DNA from: Synaphobranchus kaupii
Taxonomy: Eukaryota > Chordata > Actinopteri > Anguilliformes > Synaphobranchidae
Assembly: GCA_029718625.1 (NCBI GenBank)
Contig: CM056389.1
Span: 12,909,492 to 12,973,491, forward strand
DNA: 64,000 nt
Direction: 5' to 3'
Positions 12,895 through 28,950 of the stretch are shown piece by piece (the stretch's first letter is position 1; the number at the start of each line of letters is the position of its first letter). A program made the translations under genes and the position numbers. The notes below the pieces were generated by a model that worked only from the letters and a program-made list of their open reading frames with translations, had not been told where the DNA came from and did not search any database.

Positions 12895-13282
12895 ACGAGG
12901 TAGCAGTCGCTAGCTGAAGCAGCACAGCTCGCCTGAAGGACGTATAGATTGTTTATATGACTATAAGGAACCTAGGGGACTTATTCACTGCCTTTATACA
13001 CAGAGATCTCTGTAAGAATGGGCCTGTTTCACTAAACCTAACTTAATCATGATTTATGAGGTCCGGCCAGCTTGCTGTGGCTCACATTCATTCTGCATGG
13101 GGAGAAAAAGGGGATTTTCACAGCAGTTCAGGAATAGGACACATTTGTCTTTGTTAGTGGACGTCTAGACATTACTGGCTCTAAGATGCACCCTATTGCG
13201 TGTGCATATTTGTGTGTTGGCACACGAGCTTAAAGGCATTTGAGTAGCATGTGTGTTTTGGGAAGGCTGTATGTGTCTGTGT
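12895..13282. other. Unannotated intergenic sequence
   Basis: No feature seen. Confidence 0.5.
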
Positions 13283-13290
13283 GTATATAT

Positions 13291-13329
<39 letters not shown>
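13283..13329. repeat. (AT)n tract
   Basis: TATATA with two ACATATAT interruptions, directly before the GT array. Confidence 0.95.
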
Positions 13330-13337
13330 GTATATCT

Positions 13338-13340
<3 letters not shown>

Positions 13341-13379
<39 letters not shown>

Positions 13380-13435
13380 TGTTGCTGTCATGCATGTGTG
13401 CACGTGCAAATGTGTGTGTCTCTTTGTGTCTGAGT

Positions 13436-13477
<42 letters not shown>

Positions 13478-13490
13478 TTTGTGTCTGAGT

Positions 13491-13530
<40 letters not shown>

Positions 13531-13627
13531 TTTGTGTCTGAGTGGTGTGTGTGTGTGTGTGTGTGTGTGCGCTCTTGTGTCTGAGTGGTGTGTGTGTGTG
13601 TGTGTGTGTGCGCCCTTGTGTCTGAGT

Positions 13628-13666
<39 letters not shown>

Positions 13667-13682
13667 ACTCTTGTGTCTGAGT

Positions 13683-13718
<36 letters not shown>

Positions 13719-13731
13719 TTTGTGTCTGAGT

Positions 13732-13804
<73 letters not shown>

Positions 13805-13925
13805 TCTTGTGTCTGAGTGGTGTGTGTGTGTGTGTGCTCTTGTGTCTGAGTGGTGTGTGTGTGTGTGTGTGTGCTCTTGTGTCTGAGTGGTGTGTGTGTG
13901 TGTATGTGCACTCTTGTGTCTGAGT

Positions 13926-13966
<41 letters not shown>

Positions 13967-13987
13967 ACTCTTGTGTCTAAGTGGTGT

Positions 13988-14023
<36 letters not shown>

Positions 14024-14123
14024 TCTTGTGTCTGAGTGGTGTGTGTGTGTGTGTGTGTGTGTGTACTCTTGTGTCTGAGTGGTGTGTGTGTGTGTGTGTG
14101 TGTGTGTGCTCTTGTGTCTGAGT

Positions 14124-14163
<40 letters not shown>

Positions 14164-14176
14164 CTTGTGTCTGAGT

Positions 14177-14218
<42 letters not shown>

Positions 14219-14312
14219 CTTGTGTCTGAGTGGTGTGTGTGTGTGTGTGCGTGTGTGTGTGTGTGCTCTTGTGTTTGAGTGGTGGTTGTGTGTGCGCTCT
14301 TGTGTCTGAGTG
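13341..14312. repeat. Compound (GT)n minisatellite
   Basis: Variable-length GT runs (about 10-60 bp) are separated by a conserved spacer GCTCTTGTGTCTGAGTGG, present roughly 17 times (variants GCTTTT, GCACTC, GCCCTT). The spacer is constant while GT length varies freely. Confidence 0.97.
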
Positions 14313-14617
14313 CCTGACTCACTGTGCTCATTAAAGACCCTGTGGCACTGTTTGAAAGAGCAGGGGTGATAAGCCAGGTTTTCAGATCATGTTCCTACAG
14401 ACATGGCTCTACATCTAGGCTCCTAATCATCTCTGCTGCCTCTAATTGGCTACAGAGCCCTGTGAAATGCCCCACCCACTTCTCCAGAGAATGGGGTTCT
14501 GAGGTGATCCACCTGGTTCTATAAAGGTAAAAACAGGAGCATTCACCCTCTCCCCATCCTCTACAGATCCATCCCTTCATCTCTCCTTTCACTCCCTTCT
14601 TTTTCCCTCTGTCCGTG
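14313..14617. other. Unique sequence next to the satellite
   Basis: No gene. The last 40 bp are pyrimidine-rich and lead into the array. Confidence 0.5.
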
Positions 14618-17600
14618 CTAATCATCCATCCATCCATCTCACTAACACCGTGTTAATCACCCATCTCACTAACACCGTGTTAATCATCCATCTCACTAAC
14701 ACTGTGTTAATCATCCATCCATCCATCTCACTAACACCGTGTTAATCACCCATCTCACTAACACCGTGTTAATCATCCATCTCACTAACACTGTGTTAAT
14801 CATCCATCTCACTAACACTGTGTTAATCATCCATCTCACTAACACTGTGTTAATCATCCATCCATCCATCCATCCATCTCACTAACACCGTGTTAATCAT
14901 CCATCTCACTAACACTGTGTTAATCATCCATCTCACTAACACTGTGTTAATCATCCATCTCACTAACACTGTGTTAATCATCCATCTCACTAACACTGTG
15001 TTAATCATCCATCTCACTAACACTGTGTTAATCACCCATCTCACTAACACCGTGTTAATCATCCATCTCACTAACACTGTGTTAATCATCCATCTCACTA
15101 ACACTGTGTTAATCATCCATCTCACTAACACTGTGTTAATCATCCATCTCACTAACACTGTGTTAATCATCCATCTCACTAACACTGTGTTAATCATCCA
15201 TCTCACTAACACTGTGTTAATCATCCATCTCACTAACACTGTGTTAATCATCCATCTCACTAACACCGTGTTAATCACCCATCTCACTAACACTGTGTTA
15301 ATCATCCATCTCACTAACACTGTGTTAATCATCCATCTCACTAACACTGTGTTAATCATCCATCCATCCATCTCACTAACACCGTGTTAATCACCCATCT
15401 CACTAACACCGTGTTAATCATCCATCTCACTAACACTGTGTTAATCATCCATCTCACTAACACTGTGTTAATCATCCATCTCACTAACACTGTTAATCAT
15501 CCATCTCACTAACACTGTGTTAATCATCCGTCTCACTAACACTGTGTTAATCATCCATCCATCCATCTCACTAACACCGTGTTAATCATCCATCTCACTA
15601 ACACCGTGTTAATCACCCATCTCACTAACACTGTGTTAATCACCCATCTCACTAACACCGTGTTAATCACCCATCTCACTAACACCGTGTTAATCACCCA
15701 TCTCACTAACACCATGTTAATCACCCATCTCACTAACACCGTGTTAATCATCCATCTCACTAACACTGTGTTAATCATCCATCTCACTAACACTGTGTTA
15801 ATCACCCATCTCACTAACACTGTGTTAATCACCCATCTCACTAACACTGTGTTAATCACCCATCTCACTAACACTGTGTTAATCACCCATCTCACTAACA
15901 CTGTGTTAATCACCCATCTCACTAACACTGTGTTAATCACCCATCTCACTAACACTGTGTTAATCACCCATCTCACTAACACTGTGTTAATCACCCATCT
16001 CACTAACACTGTGTTAATCACCCATCTCACTAACACTGTGTTAATCACCCATCTCACTAACACTGTGTTAATCACCCATCTCACTAACACTGTGTTAATC
16101 ACCCATCTCACTAACACTGTGTTAATCACCCATCTCACTAACACTGTGTTAATCACCCATCTCACTAACACTGTGTTAATCACCCATCTCACTAACACTG
16201 TGTTAATCACCCATCTCACTAACACTGTGTTAATCACCCATCTCACTAACACTGTGTTAATCACCCATCTCACTAACACTGTGTTAATCATCCATCTCAC
16301 TAACACTGTGTTAATCATCCATCTCACTAACACTGTGTTAATCATCCATCTCACTAACACTGTGTTAATCATCCATCTCACTAACACTGTGTTAATCATC
16401 CATCTCACTAACACTGTGTTAATCATCCATCTCATTAACACTGTTAATCATCCATCTCACTAACACTGTTAATCATCCATCTCACTAACACTGTGTTAAT
16501 CATCCATCTCACTAACACTGTGTTAATCATCCATCTCACTAACACTGTGTTAATCATCCATCTCACTAACACTGTGTTAATCATCCATCTCACTAACACT
16601 GTGTTAATCATCCATCTCACTAACACTGTGTTAATCATCCATCTCACTAACACTGTGTTAATCATCCATCTCACTAACACTGTGTTAATCATCCATCTCA
16701 CTAACACTGTGTTAATCATCCATCTCACTAACACTGTGTTAATCATCCATCTCACTAACACTGTGTTAATCATCCATCTCACTAACACTGTGTTAATCAT
16801 CCATCTCACTAACACTGTGTTAATCATCCATCTCACTAACACTGTGTTAATCATCCATCTCACTAACACTGTGTTAATCATCCATCTCACTAACACTGTG
16901 TTAATCATCCATCTCACTAACACTGTGTTAATCATCCATCTCACTAACACTGTTTTAATCATCCATCTCACTAACACTGTTTTAATCATCCATCTCACTA
17001 ACACTGTTTTAATCATCCATCTCACTAACACCGTGTTAATCATCCATCTCACTAACACTGTGTTAGTCACCCATCTCACTAACACCATGTTAATTACCCA
17101 TCTCACTAACACAGTGTTAATCATCCATCTCACTAACACCGTGTTAATCATCCATCTCACTAACACCGTGTTAATCATCCATCTCACTAACACTGTGTTA
17201 ATCATCCATCTCACTAACACTGCGTTAATCATCCATCTCACTTACACTGCGTTAATCATCCATCTCACTTACACTGCGTTAATCATCCATCTCACTCACA
17301 CTGCGTTAATCATCCATCTCACTCACACTGCGTTAATCATCCATCTCACTCACACTGTGTTAATCACCCATCTCACTAACACTGTGTTAATCACCCATCT
17401 CACTAACACTGTGTTAATCACCCATCTCACTAACACTGTGTTAATCATCCATCTCACTAACACTGTGTTAATCATCCATCTCACTAACACTGTGTTAATC
17501 ATCCATCTCACTTACACTGTGTTAATCATCCATCTCACTTACACTGTGTTAATCATCCATCTCACTTACACTGTGTTAATCACCCATCTCACTTACACTG

Positions 17601-20600
17601 TGTTAATCACCCATCTCACTAACACTGTGTTAATCATCCATCTCACTAACACTGTGTTAATCATCCATCTCACTAACACTGTGTTAATCATCCATCTCAC
17701 TAACACTGTGTTAATCACCCATCTCACTAACACTGTGTTAATCATCCATCTCACTCACACTGTGTTAATCATCCATCTCACTCACACTGTGTTAATCATC
17801 CATCTCACTAACACTGTGTTAATCATCCATCTCACTAACACTGTGTTAATCACCCATCTCACTAACACTGTGTTAATCACCCATCTCACTAACACTGTGT
17901 TAATCACCCATCTCACTAACACTGTGTTAATCATCCATCTCACTCACACTGTTGATCATCCATCTCACTCACACTGTGTTAATCATCCATCTCACTTACA
18001 CTGTGTTAATCATCCATCTCACTCACACTGTTGATCATCCATCTCACTTACACTGTGTTAATCATCCATCTCACTTACACTGTGTTAATCATCCATCTCA
18101 CTTACACTGTGTTAATCATCCATCTCACTTACACTGTGTTAATCATCCATCTCACTTACACTGTGTTAATCATCCATCTCACTTACACTGTGTTAATCAT
18201 CCATCTCACTTACACTGTGTTAATCATCCATCTCACTTACACTGTGTTAATCATCCATCTCACTTACACTGTGTTAATCATCCATCTCACTCACACTGTT
18301 GATCATGCATCTCACTTACACTGTGTTAATCATCCATCTCACTTACACTGTGTTAATCATCCATCTCACTTACACTGTGTTAATCATCCATCTCACTTAC
18401 ACTGTGTTAATCATCCATCTCACTTACACTGTGTTAATCATCCATCTCACTTACACTGTGTTAATCATCCATCTCACTCACACTGTTGATCATCCATCTC
18501 ACTTACACTGTGTTAATCATCCATCTCACTTACACTGTGTTAATCATCCATCTCACTTACACTGTGTTAATCATCCATCTCACTTACACTGTGTTAATCA
18601 TCCATCTCACTTACACTGTGTTAATCACCCATCTCACTAACACTGTGTTAATCATCCATCTCACTAACACTGTGTTAATCATCCATCTCACTAACACTGT
18701 GTTAATCATCCATCTCACTAACACTGTGTTAATCATCCATCTCACTAACACTGTGTTAATCATCCATCTCACTAACACTGTGTTAATCATCCATCTCACT
18801 AACACTGTGTTAATCATCCTTCTCACTAACACTGTGTTAATCATCCATCTCACTAACACTGTGTTAATCATCCATCTCACTAACACTGTGTTAATCATCC
18901 ATCTCACTAACACTGTGTTAATCATCCATCTCACTAACACTGTGTTAATCACCCATCTCACTAACACTGTGTTAATCACCCATCTCACTAACACTGTGTT
19001 AATCATCCATCTCACTTACACTGTGTTAATCATCCATCTCACTTACACTGTGTTAATCATCCATCTCACTTACACTGTGTTAATCATCCATCTCACTTAC
19101 ACTGTGTTAATCATCCATCTCACTTACACTGTGTTAATCATCCATCTCACTTACACTGTGTTAATCATCCATCTCACTTACACTGTGTTAATCATCCATC
19201 TCACTTACACTGTGTTAATCACCCATCTCACTTACACTGTGTTAATCACCCATCTCACTTACACTGTGTTAATCACCCATCTCACTAACACTGTGTTAAT
19301 CATCCATCTCACTTACACTGTGTTAATCATCCATCTCACTCACACTGTTGATCATCCATCTCACTTACACTGTGTTAATCACCCATCTCACTAACACTGT
19401 GTTAATCACCCATCTCACTAACACTGTGTTAATCATCCATCTCACTTACACTGTGTTAATCACCCATCTCACTAACACTGTGTTAATCACCCATCTCACT
19501 AACACTGTGTTAATCACCCATCTCACTAACACTGTGTTAATCACCCATCTCACTAACACTGTGTTAATCACCCATCTCACTAACACTGTGTTAATCACCC
19601 ATCTCACTAACACTGTGTTAATCACCCATCTCACTAACACTGTGTTAATCACCCATCTCACTAACACTGTGTTAATCACCCATCTCACTAACACTGTGTT
19701 AATCACCCATCTCACTAACACTGTGTTAATCACCCATCTCACTAACACTGTGTTAATCATCCATCTCACTAACACTGTGTTAATCATCCATCTCACTAAC
19801 ACTGTGTTAATCATCCATCTCACTAACACTGTGTTAATCATCCATCTCACTAACACTGTGTTAATCATCCATCTCACTAACACTGTGTTAATCATCCATC
19901 TCACTAACACTGTTAATCATCCATCTCACTAACACTGTTAATCATCCATCTCACTAACACTGTGTTAATCATCCATCTCACTAACACTGTGTTAATCATC
20001 CATCTCACTAACACTGTGTTAATCATCCATCTCACTAACACTGTGTTAATCATCCATCTCACTAACACTGTGTTAATCATCCATCTCACTAACACTGTGT
20101 TAATCATCCATCTCACTAACACTGTGTTAATCATCCATCTCACTAACACTGTGTTAATCATCCATCTCACTAACACTGTGTTAATCATCCATCTCACTAA
20201 CACTGTGTTAATCATCCATCTCACTAACACTGTGTTAATCATCCATCTCACTAACACTGTGTTAATCATCCATCTCACTAACACTGTGTTAATCATCCAT
20301 CTCACTAACACTGTGTTAATCACCCATCTCACTAACACTGTGTTAATCACCCATCTCACTAACACTGTGTTAATCATCCATCTCACTTACACTGTGTTAA
20401 TCATCCATCTCACTTACACTGTGTTAATCATCCATCTCACTTACACTGTGTTAATCATCCATCTCACTTACACTGTGTTAATCATCCATCTCACTTACAC
20501 TGTGTTAATCATCCATCTCACTTACACTGTGTTAATCATCCATCTCACTTACACTGTGTTAATCACCCATCTCACTTACACTGTGTTAATCACCCATCTC

Positions 20601-20698
20601 ACTTACACTGTGTTAATCACCCATCTCACTTACACTGTGTTAATCACCCATCTCACTAACACTGTGTTAATCATCCATCTCACTTACACTGTGTTAAT

Positions 20699-22870
20699 CA
20701 TCCATCTCACTCACACTGTTGATCATCCATCTCACTTACACTGTGTTAATCACCCATCTCACTAACACTGTGTTAATCACCCATCTCACTAACACTGTGT
20801 TAATCATCCATCTCACTTACACTGTGTTAATCATCCATCTCACTTACACTGTGTTAATCACCCATCTCACTTACACTGTGTTAATCACCCATCTCACTTA
20901 CACTGTGTTAATCACCCATCTCACTAACACTGTGTTAATCATCCATCTCACTTACACTGTGTTAATCATCCATCTCACTCACACTGTTGATCATCCATCT
21001 CACTTACACTGTGTTAATCATCCATCTCACTTACACTGTGTTAATCATCCATCTCACTTACACTGTGTTAATCATCCATCTCACTTACACTGTGTTAATC
21101 ATCCATCTCACTTACACTGTGTTAATCATCCATCTCACTTACACTGTGTTAATCATCCATCTCACTTACACTGTGTTAATCATCCATCTCACTTACACTG
21201 TGTTAATCACCCATCTCACTTACACTGTGTTAATCACCCATCTCACTAACACTGTGTTAATCATCCATCTCACTTACACTGTGTTAATCATCCATCTCAC
21301 TCACACTGTTGATCATCCATCTCACTTACACTGTGTTAATCATCCATCTCACTTACACTGTGTTAATCATCCATCTCACTTACACTGTGTTAATCATCCA
21401 TCTCACTTACACTGTGTTAATCATCCATCTCACTTACACTGTGTTAATCATCCATCTCACTTACACTGTGTTAATCACCCATCTCACTTACACTGTGTTA
21501 ATCACCCATCTCACTTACACTGTGTTAATCACCCATCTCACTAACACTGTGTTAATCATCCATCTCACTTACACTGTGTTAATCATCCATCTCACTCACA
21601 CTGTTGATCATCCATCTCACTTACACTGTGTTAATCATCCATCTCACTTACACTGTGTTAATCATCCATCTCACTTACACTGTGTTAATCATCCATCTCA
21701 CTTACACTGTGTTAATCATCCATCTCACTTACACTGTGTTAATCATCCATCTCACTTACACTGTGTTAATCATCCATCTCACTTACACTGTGTTAATCAT
21801 CCATCTCACTTACACTGTTTTAATCATCCATCTCACTTACACTGTGTTAATCATCCATCTCACTCACACTGTTGATCATCCATCTCACTTACACTGTGTT
21901 AATCATCCATCTCACTTACACTGTGTTAATCATCCATCTCACTTACACTGTGTTAATCATCCATCTCACTTACACTGTGTTAATCATCCATCTCACTTAC
22001 ACTGTGTTAATCATCCATCTCACTCACACTGTTGATCATCCATCTCACTTACACTGTGTTAATCATCCATCTCACTTACACTGTGTTAATCATCCATCTC
22101 ACTTACACTGTGTTAATCATCCATCTCACTTACACTGTGTTAATCATCCATCTCACTTACACTGTGTTAATCACCCATCTCACTAACACTGTGTTAATCA
22201 TCCATCTCACTCACACTGTTGATCATCCATCTCACTCACACTGTGTTAATCATCCATCTCACTAACACTGTGTTAATCATCCATCTCACTAACACTGTGT
22301 TAATCACCCATCTCACTAACACTGTGTTAATCACCCATCTCACTAACACTGTGTTAATCACCCATCTCACTAACACTGTGTTAATCATCCATCTCACTCA
22401 CACTGTTGATCATCCATCTCACTCACACTGTGTTAATCATCCATCTCACTTACACTGTGTTAATCATCCATCTCACTCACACTGTTGATCATCCATCTCA
22501 CTTACACTGTGTTAATCATCCATCTCACTTACACTGTGTTAATCATCCATCTCACTTACACTGTGTTAATCATCCATCTCACTTACACTGTGTTAATCAT
22601 CCATCTCACTTACACTGTGTTAATCATCCATCTCACTTACACTGTTGATCATGCATCTCACTTACACTGTGTTAATCATCCATCTCACTTACACTGTGTT
22701 AATCATCCATCTCACTTACACTGTGTTAATCATCCATCTCACTTACACTGTGTTAATCATCCATCTCACTTACACTGTGTTAATCATCCATCTCACTTGC
22801 ACTGTGTTAATCATCCATCTCACTTACACTGTGTTAATCATCCATCTCACTCACACTGTTGATCATCCAT
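20699..22870. repeat. Higher-order repeat zone within the 27-bp array
   Basis: The 25-bp CACTGTTGATCATCC unit recurs with spacings of 268, 322, 295, 268, 160, 187, 187, 79, 160 and 214 bp, each equal to 27n minus 2. Blocks share an internal order: runs of CTTAC units, CACCC units, a CTAAC unit, a CTCAC unit, then the short unit. This shows multi-unit segments duplicating together. Confidence 0.8.
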
Positions 22871-25287
22871 CTCACTTACACTGTGTTAATCATCCATCTC
22901 ACTTACACTGTGTTAATCATCCATCTCACTTACACTGTGTTAATCATCCATCTCACTTACACTGTGTTAATCATCCATCTCACTTACACTGTGTTAAACA
23001 TCCATCTCACTTACACTGTGTTAATCACCCATCTCACTAACACTGTGTTAATCACCCATCTCACTAACACTGTGTTAATCACCCATCTCACTAACACTGT
23101 GTTAATCATCCATCTCACTAACACTGTGTTAATCATCCATCTCACTAACACTGTGTTAATCATCCATCTCACTAACACTGTGTTAATCATCCATCTCACT
23201 AACACTGTGTTAATCATCCATCTCACTAACACTGTGTTAATCATCCATCTCACTAACACTGTGTTAATCATCCATCTCACTAACACTGTGTTAATCATCC
23301 ATCTCACTAACACTGTGTTAATCATCCATCTCACTAACACTGTGTTAATCATCCATCTCACTAACACTGTGTTAATCACCCATCTCACTAACACTGTGTT
23401 AATCACCCATCTCACTAACACTGTGTTAATCATCCATCTCACTTACACTGTGTTAATCATCCATCTCACTTACACTGTGTTAATCATCCATCTCACTTAC
23501 ACTGTGTTAATCACCCATCTCACTTACACTGTGTTAATCACCCATCTCACTTACACTGTGTTAATCACCCATCTCACTAACACTGTGTTAATCATCCATC
23601 TCACTTACACTGTGTTAATCATCCATCTCACTCACACTGTTGATCATCCATCTCACTTACACTGTGTTAATCATCCATCTCACTTACACTGTGTTAATCA
23701 TCCATCTCACTTACACTGTGTTAATCATCCATCTCACTTACACTGTGTTAATCATCCATCTCACTTACACTGTGTTAATCATCCATCTCACTCACACTGT
23801 TGATCATCCATCTCACTTACACTGTGTTAATCATCCATCTCACTTACACTGTGTTAATCATCCATCTCACTTACACTGTGTTAATCATCCATCTCACTAA
23901 CACTGTGTTAATCATCCATCTCACTAACACTGTGTTAATCATCCATCTCACTAACACTGTGTTAATCATCCATCTCACTAACACTGTGTTAATCATCCAT
24001 CTCACTAACACTGTGTTAATCACCCATCTCACTAACACTGTGTTAATCACCCATCTCACTAACACTGTGTTAATCATCCATCTCACTTACACTGTGTTAA
24101 TCATCCATCTCACTTACACTGTGTTAATCATCCATCTCACTTACACTGTGTTAATCATCCATCTCACTTACACTGTGTTAATCACCCATCTCACTTACAC
24201 TGTGTTAATCACCCATCTCACTAACACTGTGTTAATCATCCATCTCACTTACACTGTGTTAATCATCCATCTCACTCACACTGTTGATCATCCATCTCAC
24301 TTACACTGTGTTAATCATCCATCTCACTTACACTGTGTTAATCATCCATCTCACTTACACTGTGTTAATCATCCATCTCACTTACACTGTTGATCATCCA
24401 TCTCACTTACACTGTTAATCATCCATCTCACTTACACTGTGTTAATCATCCATCTCACTTACACTGTGTTAATCATCCATCTCACTTACACTGTGTTAAT
24501 CATCCATCTCACTTACACTGTGTTAATCACCCATCTCACTAACACTGTGTTAATCATCCATCTCACTAACACTGTGTTAATCATCCATCTCACTAACACT
24601 GTGTTAATCATCCATCTCACTAACACTGTGTTAATCATCCATCTCACTAACACTGTGTTAATCATCCATCTCACTAACACTGTGTTAATCATCCATCTCA
24701 CTAACACTGTGTTAATCATCCATCTCACTAACACTGTGTTAATCATCCATCTCACTAACACTGTGTTAATCATCCATCTCACTAACACTGTGTTAATCAT
24801 CCATCTCACTAACACTGTGTTAATCACCCATCTCACTAACACTGTTAATCACCCATCTCACTAACACTGTTAATCACCCATCTCACTAACACTGTTAATC
24901 ACCCATCTCACTAACACTGTGTTAATCACCCATCTCACTAACACTGTGTTAATCACCCATCTCACTAACACTGTGTTAATCACCCATCTCACTAACACTG
25001 TGTTAATCACCCATCTCACTAACACTGTGTTAATCACCCATCTCACTAACACTGTGTTAATCACCCATCTCACTAACACTGTGTTAATCACCCATCTCAC
25101 TAACACTGTGTTAATCACCCATCTCACTAACACTGTGTTAATCACCCATCTCACTAACACTGTGTTAATCACGCATCTCACTAACACTGTGTTAATCACC
25201 CATCTCACTAACACTGTGTTAATCACCCATCTCACTAACACTGTGTTAATCACCCATCTCACTAACACTGTGTTAATCACCCATCTC

Positions 25288-25552
25288 ACGAACACTGTGT
25301 TAATCACCCATCTCACGAACACTGTGTTAATCACCCATCTCACGAACACTGTGTTAATCACCCATCTCACGAACACTGTGTTAATCACCCATCTCACGAA
25401 CACTGTGTTAATCACCCATCTCACGAACACTGTGTTAATCACCCATCTCACGAACACTGTGTTAATCACCCATCTCACGAACACTGTGTTAATCACCCAT
25501 CTCACGAACACTGTGTTAATCACCCATCTCACGAACACTGTGTTAATCACCC
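25288..25552. repeat. Block of ~10 CTCACGAAC variant units
   Basis: Ten consecutive units carry CACGAACAC. Four such units recur at 26798-26890, and a rare CACGCATCTC unit precedes both blocks (25170 and 26680). A long segment was therefore copied and the block changed in length. Confidence 0.85.
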
Positions 25553-27952
25553 ATCTCACTAACACTGTGTTAATCACCCATCTCACTAACACTGTGTTAA
25601 TCACCCATCTCACTAACACTGTGTTAATCACCCATCTCACTAACACTGTGTTAATCACCCATCTCACTAACACTGTGTTAATCACCCATCTCACTAACAC
25701 TGTGTTAATCACCCATCTCACTAACACTGTGTTAATCATCCATCTCACTAACACTGTGTTAATCATCCATCTCACTTACACTGTGTTAATCATCCATCTC
25801 ACTTACACTGTGTTAATCATCCATCTCACTTACACTGTGTTAATCACCCATCTCACTTACACTGTGTTAATCACCCATCTCACTTACACTGTGTTAATCA
25901 CCCATCTCACTAACACTGTGTTAATCATCCATCTCACTTACACTGTGTTAATCACCCATCTCACTAACACTGTGTTAATCATCCATCTCACTAACACTGT
26001 GTTAATCATCCATCTCACTTACACTGTGTTAATCATCCATCTCACTTACACTGTGTTAATCATCCATCTCACTTACACTGTGTTAATCATCCATCTCACT
26101 TACACTGTGTTAATCATCCATCTCACTTACACTGTGTTAATCATCCATCTCACTTACACTGTGTTAATCACCCATCTCACTAACACTGTGTTAATCACCC
26201 ATCTCACTAACACTGTGTTAATCATCCATCTCACTAACACTGTGTTAATCACCCATCTCACTAACACTGTGTTAATCACCCATCTCACTAACACTGTGTT
26301 AATCACCCATCTCACTAACACTGTGTTAATCATCCATCTCACTAACACTGTGTTAATCATCCATCTCACTAACACTGTGTTAATCATCCATCTCACTAAC
26401 ACTGTGTTAATCATCCATCTCACTAACACTGTGTTAATCATCCATCTCACTAACACTGTTAATCACCCATCTCACTAACACTGTGTTAATCACCCATCTC
26501 ACTAACACTGTGTTAATCACCCATCTCAGTAACACTGTGTTAATCACCCATCTCACTAACACTGTGTTAATCACCCATCTCACTAACACTGTGTTAATCA
26601 CCCATCTCACTAACACTGTGTTAATCACCCATCTCACTAACACTGTGTTAATCACCCATCTCACTAACACTGTGTTAATCACGCATCTCACTAACACTGT
26701 GTTAATCACCCATCTCACTAACACTGTGTTAATCACCCATCTCACTAACACTGTGTTAATCACCCATCTCACTAACACTGTGTTAATCACCCATCTCACG
26801 AACACTGTGTTAATCACCCATCTCACGAACACTGTGTTAATCACCCATCTCACGAACACTGTGTTAATCACCCATCTCACGAACACTGTGTTAATCACCC
26901 ATCTCACTAACACTGTGTTAATCACCCATCTCACTAACACTGTGTTAATCACCCATCTCACTAACACTGTGTTAATCACCCATCTCACTAACACTGTGTT
27001 AATCACCCATCTCACTAACACTGTGTTAATCACCCATCTCACTAACACTGTGTTAATCATCCATCTCACTAACACTGTGTTAATCATCCATCTCACTTAC
27101 ACTGTGTTAATCATCCATCTCACTTACACTGTGTTAATCATCCATCTCACTTACACTGTGTTAATCATCCATCTCACTTACACTGTGTTAATCATCCATC
27201 TCACTTACACTGTGTTAATCACCCATCTCACTTACAAATCATCCATCTCACTAACACTGTGTTAATCATCCATCTCACTAACACTGTGTTAATCATCCAT
27301 CTCACTTACACTGTGTTAATCATCCATCTCACTTACACTGTGTTAATCATCCATCTCACTTACACTGTGTTAATCATCCATCTCACTTACACTGTGTTAA
27401 TCATCCATCTCACTTACACTGTGTTAATCATCCATCTCACTTACACTGTGTTAATCACCCATCTCACTAACACTGTGTTAATCATCCATCTCACTAACAC
27501 TGTGTTAATCATCCATCTCACTAACACTGTGTTAATCATCCATCTCACTAACACTGTGTTAATCACCCATCTCACTAACACTGTGTTAATCACCCATCTC
27601 ACTAACACTGTGTTAATCACCCATCTCACTAACACTGTGTTAATCATCCATCTCACTCACACTGTTGATCATCCATCTCACTCACACTGTTGATCATCCA
27701 TCTCACTAACACTGTGTTAATCATCCATCTCACTAACACTGTGTTAATCACCCATCTCACTAACACTGTGTTAATCACACATCTCACTAACACTGTGTTA
27801 ATCACCCATCTCAATAACACTGTGTTAATCACCCATCTCACTAACACTGTGTTAATCACCCATCTCACTAACACTGTGTTAATCATCCATCTCACTCACA
27901 CTGTTGATCATCCATCTCACTCACACTGTGTTAATCATCCATCTCACTAACA

Positions 27953-28950
27953 CTGTGTTAATCATCCATCTCACTTACACTGTGTTAATCATCCATCTCA
28001 CTTACACTGTGTTAATCATCCATCTCACTTACACTGTGTTAATCATCCATCTCACTTACACTGTGTTAATCATCCATCTCACTTACACTGTGTTAATCAT
28101 CCATCTCACTTACACTGTGTTAATCATCCATCTCACTTACACTGTGTTAATCATCCATCTCACTTACACTGTGTTAATCATCCATCTCACTTACACTGTG
28201 TTAATCATCCATCTCACTTACACTGTGTTAATCATCCATCTCACTTACACTGTGTTAATCATCCATCTCACTTACACTGTGTTAATCATCCATCTCACTT
28301 ACACTGTGTTAATCATCCATCTCACTTACACTGTGTTAATCATCCATCTCACTTACACTGTGTTAATCATCCATCTCACTTACACTGTGTTAATCATCCA
28401 TCTCACTTACACTGTGTTAATCATCCATCTCACTTACACTGTGTTAATCATCCATCTCACTTACACTGTGTTAATCATCCATCTCACTTACACTGTGTTA
28501 ATCATCCATCTCACTTACACTGTGTTAATCATCCATCTCACTTACACTGTGTTAATCATCCATCTCACTTACACTGTGTTAATCATCCATCTCACTTACA
28601 CTGTGTTAATCATCCATCTCACTTACACTGTGTTAATCATCCATCTCACTTACACTGTGTTAATCATCCATCTCACTTACACTGTGTTAATCATCCATCT
28701 CACTTACACTGTGTTAATCATCCATCTCACTTACACTGTGTTAATCATCCATCTCACTTACACTGTGTTAATCATCCATCTCACTTACACTGTGTTAATC
28801 ATCCATCTCACTTACACTGTGTTAATCATCCATCTCACTTACACTGTGTTAATCATCCATCTCACTTACACTGTGTTAATCATCCATCTCACTTACACTG
28901 TGTTAATCATCCATCTCACTTACACTGTGTTAATCATCCATCTCACGTAC
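27953..28950. repeat. Homogenised CTTAC sub-array
   Basis: About 37 consecutive units share the CATCTCACTTACACTGTG form with almost no variation; it ends with a CACGTACAC unit. Confidence 0.85.
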
